From: Phorcus lineatus
Lineage: Eukaryota; Mollusca; Gastropoda; Trochida; Trochidae
DNA: 64,000 nt
NCBI GenBank assembly: GCA_921293015.1
Contig: OV121081.1
Location: 1,178,001-1,242,000 of the forward strand
Reading direction: 5' to 3'
Under the pieces are notes generated by a model. The model was not told the origin of the DNA. It searched no databases and saw only the letters and a list, made by a program, of their open reading frames with translations. This document shows positions 36,823 through 48,800 of the stretch, one piece after another. The translations under genes were made by a program, and so were the position numbers. Position 1 is the first letter of the stretch. Each line of letters starts with the position of its first letter.

Positions 36823-39800
36823 TTATGAGACTGCGAGCTCCTTCTTGGCGGAGGTTGACATCATGCCCAGGAGGTTGTGGAGGCGCAGGAAGCCGGACTG
36901 TCCTCCACTCAGAGTCCATGTGCAACTCTCGATGTTCGGGTTCACCGCAACCTGACAGGAAATACATTAATGTCATTAAAGTGAAACAAAAGAAGTGATC
37001 TTCTTAAAGTTTGTTTTATACTGGGGATGTAGCTTAGCAGTAGTCTACTCAGCACCCAGAAGAACAGGGTTAAATTTATAACAGCATTATACTAAGTCGA
37101 TAAAAGTTGGGAGATGTCACTTCCTAGCTTTGCAGATAAGGCATCGTTTTAACTGGTGCTGCACTCTGGCTACCAGGTGCCAAGGGTACCCAAAGAATTT
37201 CAATAATTACTTTATGAGGACAAAAATGAATTATTTATATTATTATAATCATCATTATCATCTGAATCCTCCCCCACTTTGCTCCTCAGTGTAGACTCTC
37301 TAATGCTCCTAATAACCAGTGGTTGACCCACTCTCTGGAATGAAAAGGAGATGTCCGTGTCAGATAAGCCTCAACCTTTAGTTTTGTTTCCCTAAGACAC
37401 CCACAAGCTTTTTTAATTGATAATCCTCCCCCATATTTTAGCTCAGTATAGAGTCCCTTTCAGACCAACTTGCCCTGTAGGGAGCTAGTTGTTGTTTAGG
37501 GCCGCTTGGGCTATAGCCTTACCCTGTATATGGACTGGAGCGGCGGTGAGTCCATGTCGGACAGACTGAGACTGGGCATCTTGTGTCCAACCTCGTTCTT
37601 GTAGCTCATGGTGTGGATGTTGCTTATCTGTGAGGTAAGATGGTTGGTCAATACTGGTTAATGCAAACTTCTAATAATATAGCACTTACCAGAAAATATA
37701 AACCAAAAACAAAAACAAGAAAATTTCTTCTAAACATACTAGTATACATTTACTATATACAAGCTCATTTACCAACTATTCAATCTAAAGAAACTTCTTG
37801 GAGTATACATGCCTCCTTATCAGATAGAATGTGAGTAAGGATAAATTCAAAAACATTCTGAAGAAATCTTTATCCAGAAAAACTTATGTTTGCAACTTCA
37901 AAATACTCTTAAAAGGCTTTCTAATCAAGCTTATCACCCAACTTCGATTCTTATATCAGATTCCTTTAGTTTGCACAGCAGGAAGTAGATGATAATGAAG
38001 CAGACAAAGAAATGTCATGATTTATACACTCACATGTTCGATATCCTTGAAATGGATTTGCTCTTGAGTTACCTCCCCTTCTGTTCTGGCGTCAGTGTCA
38101 ATCTCAGTCTTCAGTTGGGAGGTGGATGATGTGACAGTTGTCGAGTAGATGATCTGGAAACAGTTCAAAACATTTCACAACACAAGCCTTTTTAATTAAA
38201 TATTTCAAATATCTAATGCAATGTCTTCCGACTTTTGATCTCAGTGTTCAAAATGGCTTCCTGCCTACCACATTGAGGTCTACAAAGTGCAAAAATGTGT
38301 CAAGTGTAATAAGAACCGGACGCACTTCAACAAAGTAATTATTAATAAAAATCTTTATCTAAAACTTACAAATTGTAGGATGATTTGTTTAGAATAGGTT
38401 ACAAACTATGACTTTACTACAATCTATTGACAGTATTTGAAGGAATATGATAGGCCAAAGTGCCTAAGAAGACTTAAAAGTATCTTGATCTCTGGTTGGA
38501 TCTTAACAGATCTTGGTCAAGTTGAGCTGGTTGACTATCTGAGACTAGTACTCACAGCTTTGCAGCGCGGAATCCCCTTACAGAACTTGCTAGATGGCAG
38601 CCTCAGGTCAAGGGCTTTGATGGCGACCAGACACCCGCTGCCATCACAGGAGAGCATGGTGTTGAACTCGGGGCAAAAGCTCAGATCCTGAAGAAAATGA
38701 GAAATGATATTAGATAGAAATTATAATAGAATAATATAATAGAAATTCACCTTGTACCTTGATTTTGAAGCCAATTCCAAAAGATGTGATTTGGGGATTT
38801 TTCACTTATATCATGGCTTCTAATATCATTCCAGGGAGAAAGCCAGCAACACCATTTTGACTATGGATTGCTGTGAAACCTGCAAGCATCGGCTGAAACT
38901 AGAGAACCATGAGTGTTAGATTCCAAATGAAGCCTCAAAAGAGTTAGAACATGATTTAAAGAAGCATTGAATATTTTCAAACCCTACCTTTGGTAAGCTT
39001 TTATCAGGAAAATAATGCCTATAACTATCGTCAAGATTTCGTATATAAAAAATGTGTATAATTTTCAATACCAAAGGCATCAAATCAACACTAGCTTTGC
39101 ATGCATACTGAATTTCATGGGTTAAAACAAGAATTCTAAAGTATAGGAGTTTAAATGCTCAGGTCATAACTGAGATCTACATTGTTATAAGAACCTAGTT
39201 TCTGTAAAATATTCAGAAGAACCTTCATCTCAGTAAGCACTAAGAGTTGTCCGAGCTTGATCTAAAAAGAATAAATTTCATCTCAGTAAACTAAGATGAT
39301 GATCATTATGTACCCAGACAATGGAGTTGTGGACGCCGAGCGGTCGGTCGAAGAAACCCCTGGATCCACTGTGTCCACACTCCTGGAAGTAGGTGGAGTT
39401 GTGATTCACGCTGAAAACAAGAACACCCAATCAATGAAATAATGAAAAGACATATTTGAGGAACATTTGCTTTTCTTAAGTATTTCGATTTACAATATCT
39501 TTAAAAAGTGTAGTCTTCTTGTTCAATGCTAATCGGATCATATTTGATCACACAATTCTTCAAGAAAACAATTTTGCATGTAACCTTATGATGAAATATG
39601 TTTGAAAATAGTAATCCATGAATGACTTTTAATGAGCATCAAATTGACAAATAGTTACAAATCATTTTAGAAATTAACTTGAAATCAAATAAATATTATT
39701 TTGGAACATAGAAGTATGTGTAAGTTATATTCAAATGGTGTATATTTATATAATATAGAAACAACAAAGCATCAAAATCCTTTTGGTAAGAGCAAAGTAT

Positions 39801-42800
39801 AATATGTATCGCAATTAACCTTAATATTGATAGAGTACCAATGAAGTTCAAGAAACTTACTGCATGCAGTCGTCCTGAGCCACCACCACACCGCAGTACA
39901 TTTGCCCCGCCCACTTTCCACATGTCATTATTCCCATCTCAACCGACGTCAGTTTGTTGAAGGGTCTATGTGGGAAGTTCACGTCCCAGAATGCAACATA
40001 CTTGTCCCGTCCAACAGTTGCAAAGCATGTTGGGACAGTCTCGCTCCATGAGATGCCTGTCACTGCTCTGCGATGTGTGGCAAATATCTGGGTAGGTAGA
40101 ATTGTCTCCCCCTGACTTCCCACCGACCTAAGAAGGGTTGAGGTCGTATTTAGGTTCCACACTTGCACCACTCCTTTTAGGAAGAAGAAAATCTATATGA
40201 ACCAATCTAACAGGGCAACAATTCATATAAAAAATTTCCATCAAACATAAAGACACGAGACATGATATAAGCAAATCTTTACATATACCCAAAGATGACC
40301 TCATTTTCCAAAATAACTTACACCTTTGAAAAAAACCCATGTAAATGCTAATGTTGCTAATGAGAGATGGGTGTGATGGGGCTGGGACGAGTACGTGGGT
40401 AGGAAATTTAGACTCGTCCCAGCCCTAGTGTGTGAACATCAAAGTTGCTTCAGGCCCGAGTACAATGTGAATCTAATGACTACCAATCAAGTTAAAACAA
40501 ACTGTAATGATCTCTCGTTTCATCTAAAATACCACTGATTGAGGTTGTGTTCAGTTGACCTTTTGACTTTGGCCAACCCAATAAAACAAGGGCAGGAAGT
40601 CAGTTTTTAAACAATGAAAAGCCGAGATTATTTGTCATCTTAGCTTCTGCCAAATGCTGAGGATTGCCCTACTATTTTCTATATTTATCCTAAAAAATTT
40701 TTTTTATTGTCTTACCTAATTGGTGAATTTTCTTTTGATAAAAGAATAAATACACAACACATGAATATACGGCCTTGTCTGCACAGATTTGATGTTGCAG
40801 TCATATTCATTGAGATTAATTCATTGTCAAACATTGATTATGATCAGATTTTAATCAAAGTGCATAAGAATGACAAAACCATTGCATCGATTCAAAGTGC
40901 TTGGCTTATTTTTTCACTTGAACGATACAAAATAGGTATCCTTTTCTCTAGATGTATGACCGACCTAAGAAAGTATGATATACAGCTAGTTTAAATTAGA
41001 TTGAATAATTACACATATTTCCTAAACAACAGATTTGTTCTTTGTGGACTATAATACAAATTTTTGTAACATTTAAAAACCATCTGTAAGATGTCTGTGG
41101 ATATAATGCACTCCCCTACTGACCTTGAGCATACCCAGCAGCGATAAGTTCGTTGTTCCCTCCCTTCTGCCAGTCAACACTCAGACAACACCCGCCATCT
41201 GGAGGGATCAAAAGAAGTTGTTACTTTCCATACTTTTAATTTGTTTATTCATCAAATGGATTAGAATTTAGAAAAACACTGAAATCTGCATAAGGTCAAA
41301 AAAAATTTGTTCAATTGGACTTCAGTGTAAATCTTTTAAGGATAAAACTTGCTCCAAATGGCAGATCTATCTTATGACATGTGAGACACCAAATCCTTAA
41401 AAAGTTACCTCATAAAAACATTTTCCTTAGAAAGTAAGTAGTGATTTATGTAAATCGGCCACACAGAATCAATTTGCACCAAAAAAATCTGCAACTTGAA
41501 TGTTAACAACAAAATTGACAAACATGTTAATAAAAAAAATGACACTGCATCAATAAATAATGTAGAAATCATAGTTACCCGAGTTGGACCTGTTAACGAG
41601 TGAGAGAGAAGGCCTGGCCCGGTACACTGGACACGCCCCTTCCTGACCACTGGAGTACAGATGAGTTGTTCCGGCCAGCAGCTGGGGGTGGGGGATGCTG
41701 GAACAGTAACAAATCACTCTTAGAATGAGATATTTCGGCATCTCATCTAACTACAAGAAAATACATAAAAATGTTATTTTTTCTTTACTAAATAACTCTT
41801 AAAATAAGTAATTTTGGTATTTCACACAAGACAGAAATTTTCAAGTATTTTAAATCTGACATTTCCACAATTTAATCACAATATTTCTGTAACTATTGTC
41901 AGTTTGAATTGTTTTGAACAAGGCTTTGTTTGGTTCAGTTCATGACAAGAGCAACATAACTTACCTAAATATCTGAACAGTGCCATCAGAACAGCCAATA
42001 GCAAGCAGTCCCAGTCTCGATAGCTCCTCCTACAGACAAACACATCTCTATTAGTCACAAAATACATCACTTCATACTGTAGAGGGGATGCTAGATCACC
42101 ACTATCTAATCTGGACCAAAGAAGATAATTATATAGATTCCCAATATCTAAATTGATTTTTCTCACAGTCGTAATCATTTCCATACCTATTCATTTTTAA
42201 AAGAAGTGTTTACATGTGAGAAATTAAAAAAATTGACCAAATGTGCAATATATATTGCTGTTTCATGTAATGCTCAAAGCTCTCTACTCATCTGGCTGTA
42301 CAAAGGGAAACCATAACAATGGTAGGCCATGTCTGCCAAACTTTTGTTTATTTTCTGGTTACTTTAAACCAACTTTTGACGATGCTAATCCAATTTGTTC
42401 ACTGCTAGGAACTCAATATCATGCTCGTCACCCTAGTGCTACATTCCTTACCGATTTACCGCCAGGGGAGGTAACCGGTTGCTGCCACCCTCCCCGAGGT
42501 AACCAGCACACTGACCAAACGCAGCCGAACTCGTGCACGATCGTCAGCGCTAGCTTAGGTTCAGCCATGGCTTTACTGCAATAATAGACCATCAACAAAG
42601 TGTGATAAACAACAGTGGACCATCAACAAAGTGTGATAAACAACAGTGGACCATCAACACAGTTTGATAAACAGGGTGTTGAGAGCTTTGAAATATGTTT
42701 CAAAAGAAAAAGGTTCCATTTGTTATTACATGAAGGAAAAGCATTTTAAATATGTCATTTGTCATATGTCATATTTGTATGAAAATATTTTCTTTCATTT

Positions 42801-45800
42801 CAGAAATTCCAAAACAAGAATACAATCACATATATAGTTATATATTGGTTAAATCACAAGGAAATGAAAACTAAAAGCTTAAATGTGACATATATAGTAC
42901 ACATACTCTATGAGGACAATTATCACAAACACTTAGAAATATCCTGCCGAAAAGTAATCATGTTGACAAAATCAAAACTTTTTGAGCAAGAAAATTGTCT
43001 CACCTATCACAGGAAAGTTGTCCAAAATCCCAGAGTTGAATGAGACCCGCTTCGCTGAATGTTTTGTTTGTGGTATGGTCCGATGTGAAGTTACACGTGA
43101 CAGCAGCGAGCTGAGAGGCGGCAGATTTGTAGGGGGTCGGACACCAGGCCACGCCCCAGATAGCATAACCTGCATAGCATGTCGACTGACCTGGGGGCAC
43201 AAGCAACAAAGAAAAATTCCTACAGAAACAAGGAAACACACAAAATTTATATTGCTATAGATACCGACTCAACAAATTAGCTTCATGACTATATTTGGAC
43301 ATCTGATGGATGTAGACAACGAAATTCTTAAACTTGAATAAGCCAGACTGGCTACTATGTAAAGCAAGCAGCTGGCAGACATGACTTATTTCTGACTCTG
43401 ATGTGATGGGTAGCACACACAAAGGGCATAAATGACAAACTGAATTTCATGAATGATTGCGCCCTACAGTTTTGGACTACCAATAATCTTACTCGTGAGA
43501 CATTGCTGAACTTGAATCCACTTGCGCAAGCAACCATCTTTACCTTTTTTAATGTTTATAACAGGCACTTCTGAGGTGATGATATAGTTCATACAGCTAC
43601 TCACCTACTGTATTCCAAGACTCGGATATCTTGAGCTGCTGCAAGTCACTTGATTTACTGTTTCTTGTCACGGAAAATGGAAGACTCTTATCATCAGTGA
43701 CGTATTTACACGCCTCTCTGTGAAAATTATGAAACATGACTCCAGCTTCTGGAAAATCTTGCAAGGATAACAAAACATTTACCATTGAAATTCTGAACAA
43801 AACACACCCTAATGACAGCTTCTATAAAGAGGAAATCATTATCAAATCCTTTTAACCTTGACTTCTGATGAGAGTAATATATTCACTAGCTGCAGAGCTG
43901 TAGCTATATAACCTCTTCCCCCAGTATCATCAAGTTTATAGCTACAGAGTCTACACATGAAAAACCTAACCAATTTCCATATTCAATCGGTACCTTCTCT
44001 TTCAAGAGTCTTTCACAACGAACAAAACAGCCCTGTAACTATTCATTAACGATAAAATACTCTTCAATTGTTATGTATTATGGCCGCATATATTTTTTCA
44101 TATAATCATCATAATATTAGTTTTACCGTTTGTTTATTTTTACATTCACTGCAACTCAGCGGTACGGTGACGCCATCTTGAGTCTATTTTTAGATATGCT
44201 AATTACTTAGAATTCCCCTTTACGGTCACGTGATGTGTAAATTCAAGACTGGTCACTGACATAAGAAACGAGTGCGTAAAAATATATGCAGTAAAAGCGG
44301 GGACGCAATCGATGTTTTGTTGAAGACGTAATAGGTAGTCTGCGACTTTCAGGTTACACTTTGTCTAAATATAGTATGTAAAGCCGATGATTGAATTTAT
44401 TTAATTTGCATCTAGTTATCAAACAGTGTAACAGCACTTTATTGTAAAGCTGTATCGTTTTCCTTTGAAAATTAGATTTTTTAAAATTGCTTGTTGACCA
44501 ATAATATATCGTTTAAACCTAGGTATATGCTGTTTTGGAAACCTTGAGTTTATTAACCGTCACATTTATTGATATACGATCACTGGGGTTGAATCGATCA
44601 AAATCCCATGAACACAAACAAATCCCCTAAAAATAAATGAAGTCAAAGAAAAGAAAATAAAGTATGTCACATCGAAAACCCACTTGTTAGTCGTTACATT
44701 TAGCTTAAACCTGTCAACCTGCAGTTTAAATTATTTTACGATAACTGGTTCGATATTTTTTTTTTTTTTTTTAAAAGAATGATTTTAAAGGTAGCCTTCT
44801 CAGTCTTTAGAAACATTACGATAGTCGATTGATGGTATCTAAAAAATTCGAGTTCTAAGAATAAAAAAGATGCCCCAACAACGCAATTTGGTTATCTTTA
44901 AACATTAAAAACAAAATTTAGATCAGTATCAAAGAGAGAAAAAAAATATACTCATTATGTGTATTTCATAAATGTTCTATGATAAACAAATTCCTATCTT
45001 GATACATAGTTTCCGTCACTGATTGTTAGTTTTTTTTTAAAAATATGAAAATATAATCGATAAACGGGTTATTTTAATACATGGAGTTAGAGTTTGAAAA
45101 AAAGGAAGAAGATATAATTCCTATCTTTCCTTCAATGTATTTATGTATCTCATTATTGAATAACATTTTCACTGTGTATTTTCCAAGAAAAAAATTGCGA
45201 ATATTTTGCGGAACTTGAAAATGATAATGAATCCACTGGTAGAAATAAGCAATAAGGAGACTTTTTAGATATCAAATATCAATAATTTTCTGTCTTTTCT
45301 AAGGTATAACGTGACTTTCTTGTGGCACATATATATTTGATCTAATAAATGAAGCCTAATAATTCATGTCGAAGTTCAACACTTGCAAGCCGATGCGAAT
45401 AAGAAAGGCGATCGACATGGGGACGGCAGTGATTAAGACTATCCAAGTAAGAAAACAAGTGTTATACAATTTTAAAAAAAATTAGATTAACGAAAAGCCA
45501 TGATATGTTCAAATTCAATGGTATGCTTCTGCTGAAACTCTTGAAAAGAAGCAGGTAGAGACAGTAGCCCAGTTTGCGTAGCTATCGTCTTGATAACGTG
45601 TCTTCGTTCCGTGACGTGATTCTCGCTCATTTGCATACGTAAACAAGATGGCGGCTTTTATGAACGGAAAAACTTAGAAGACAAATTTTCAGGCTTAAAA
45701 TTATATTAATTATCGGCGTTAACATTAAAGTAATCATTTGATGTTGGAAACATAATTCTCATCTGTAATTGGTCCAAATATTAGAGCGTTTGGTCATTTC

Positions 45801-48800
45801 ATTTTCTGGTTACACCAACATTAACGCCAGCGAACCCAGATTTGGTTCGCACAGGCTAGTTTTTCTAAGGATGTGTCTGCAGCCAAAAAGGCGACGTCAG
45901 GGTATCAAAGAGCCTATTTTGGCGAAGCAACTGTAGCTATATATTCACGTGCTGTATTATTTGAGGTAAATGATTTTGACATGCTCATCAAATGCCATAA
46001 TAACCTCAGTTAAATACTGACTGGATTACAAACTAGCAAGTAAAAAACGTGTTTGAAAGGTGCTTTTCTGTCAAACTATAAAACATGAGTTCTATCTCTA
46101 TCAGTAGACAACGGTTACTTGTGAAGGTCATGGTGAGGTAGAAGTAGATTTATGTAGGGTTACTTTGACAACACATGAACTTGCAAACATTTCAGAGATA
46201 ACTGGAAATCTTCTAGCACCATTGTCTATGAATAAGTCTCCAAGAACTACCGGAAAGTCTTCATGATGAAGCAGGATGAAAATTATTTGATAAGCTGATC
46301 ATAATAACATATTAACCACAAATGTGAATTATTTTACAACTTACTCTCTGGGAAGCTCCTTCCAGTTGCACCGTCGAGGGAGAAGTCTTTTAAAAAGAAC
46401 TCCTGATTTCTCCTTCTTTGTCTCTAGAATGTCAAGGAAGAAATCAGGTTCATCTTTGAACACGGCCACGATGGATTTGGGATGACTGGATTTGCTTCTT
46501 CGTCCGTCAACTAGAACAAAAAACGTTGTGTAAATGACAATATTACAGCAAACTACACCTTCTCAAAAAAATTGGTAAAAAGTAACAGATTTTTCATTTC
46601 AAAAGAATCCCAAGGACGACCCTTTCTACAAGAAACTCTAAATGGCCTCAGGAAACCAAGAGTATGGGAACACACCTCTAATTACTTCTTCCTCTTCTTC
46701 CTCTAGGTAATCATCATCATCTGACGTGGAATCTCCGCTCTGGAAGTCTTTATCTCCATCGCTGTCATCGCTTCCAGTCCCCACAGATTTACCTCCTTTT
46801 TTCCTCCGACCTCCAGACATTTTCCTTTCATTTTCTCCAATCTCAGCCAGTGTCTTAAGAGCTCTGAGGACAGTGAAGGTTAATTGAAAGCATTTTATGT
46901 AATTTGATTAAGGTGGTTTAGAAAATGATTTCTTTGAAGAAGAAGTTTGTTCAAAAGGAAGACATTTGTTATTCAATGTGGAAGCAAAAGGAATGGGTAC
47001 AGATACTTTGCTCTCTGATGACTAATACAAACTAATAATATCAGGGCATCTTCAAAGTGTAGAGACTCTGGATTAAAACTCATTAAGCTATTTAGTTGCT
47101 AATCCTGTTCAATTATATGAAATACCAATACACAATTGATGACATTGCTTTCCTTTTTAACTCCTTAGATGCCCATGCAGTAATATTTAGGGAATGACCA
47201 TTATTATCCAAGGCTTTGCAAACCCAAACTATTTCCTTTGGCAATAATCAATCGTTAAATAGTGGACCTCATTCAAGTACAAAACTTCTCATTGAAAGAA
47301 GTTAAATGCTAATGCAACAATTATTAACTCACTGTTTGGCAGATTTCCGTTTGACTTTGCCAACTGTCGCGCCATCTGCCTCCTCTACCTCCACCTCCTC
47401 CTCCGGGACTTTGAGCTGTCGGTTCATCTCCGCCTTCTTGTGCTGAAGCAGGTGGGCGTGGTACCACATGGACTTCTGGGCTCGTCCACAGATCTCACAT
47501 GTCGTCCGCTCCTCCTGTAGAAAGAGACAATTGAGTTATAAAAAGATGAGATTGACTCTAAAGAGTATTCCACCTACAGTAGGTCTGCTAGAGAACCACC
47601 TATACAAGTGTTTCTTTTGCACTGCACTGTGACATCAGGGTATATTCATCCTTGAGGCTTCTACAATCCTCCTGATTGTTTCAACAGGATTTGCTTCATT
47701 CAGCCTATCATTAGCAGCCGGAAAAATGACCTCATGCTAGAAATGTTGCAGTGGCGGATCCTTAATTTGCTTTTTAAATTTACCATAAAATGGGTGACCC
47801 CAAGGGTGAACTCCTACTTTTAAAAAGGTGAACCCCCCTGTCAAAATACCTGGATCAGCAACTGTATTGCGAGTTCTAGGATGACAAACCAATGCTTTAG
47901 CTGTTAGTAACCAGTCAGTAGGAATACAAGGCCAATACTGTCAAGACAATCAGGGGATTATGGAGATTCGGATACATTCAGTTCAACGTAGCAGGGTGAG
48001 AACATAGAGAAGAGAATCAGGAGACTGACCTCGCGACCACACCACTGCCGGTGATGCACGTAGTAGTGGTAGTAGTTGAGTTCCTTCTTGCACTGCATAC
48101 ACACCAGCCGACCCAGCGCCTTCATGATCTTCTTCAGCGCTGGCGGGTCGGTCCGACCTTCCGGGCAATCCTTGAACCACTATCACACAGGAAGTTCAAA
48201 TGATATATATGAAATTGGAAAATATATTGGTTATATATTTTTTTTAAAATTATTAAGCAACCTGTTTGCTAAGTATAATTTCTCATCATTAAGTCAAGGA
48301 TTCAACAGGCCAATAGCTTGGCCCCTAGTAATACTAAACTGCCACCTTGCATTTATGTATAATGATATCCGAGTCCAATCAGATGAGACAGAGTGGGTTA
48401 GCAGTCAGTCATTACTTTTCAAACTGCTTCATCTTCTCCAAATGTTCTTTGGGCGTCATATAATTACAGATAACAAGCAGTTGAGTGCTCACCCATAACA
48501 TTTGGTCTATATGACCTTATGAGTTACGATATACATTGCAGCACTGCTTTGGCAATACTTCAGCCATTAGCCATTCCATGAAAAAGAAAACTATGAAGCA
48601 GATCATGTCAAACCATTTAATTGAACACAAAGGCAACATACCAGTGCTTGATGAACCGTCATCAGATGATACTTAAGAGCAGCAAGCGTCATCATCTCCT
48701 GATCACACCGACCACACTTTGTTGAGGGCTGCAAAATAGGCAGTTTCATAAGCTGATGTTTATGTTTACTCCTGTTACCAATTAATGAGGTTTTCATATA

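Noticed and set aside
36470..36955. 161-codon plus frame
   Set aside because: Its right half is antisense to the last GTF3C2 exon, which has clear homology on the minus strand. The frame shows no domain of its own.
42452..42459. Earlier donor for GTF3C2 exon 10 at GGCG|gtaaat
   Set aside because: It leaves exon 11 out of frame with an early stop. The donor TCG|gtaagg at 42451 restores phase and the expected RLGLLAIGCSDG motif.
43000..43260. 92-codon plus frame ending near 43260
   Set aside because: Antisense to GTF3C2 exon 9, whose minus frame matches the family (AIWGVAWCP, GLIQLWDFG).
43605..43821. Upstream acceptor for GTF3C2 exon 8 (ctttatag at about 43822)
   Set aside because: It needs a phase 0 junction, but exon 7 ends in phase 2. 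The acceptor ttgttcag before 43792 fits phase and gives Glu.
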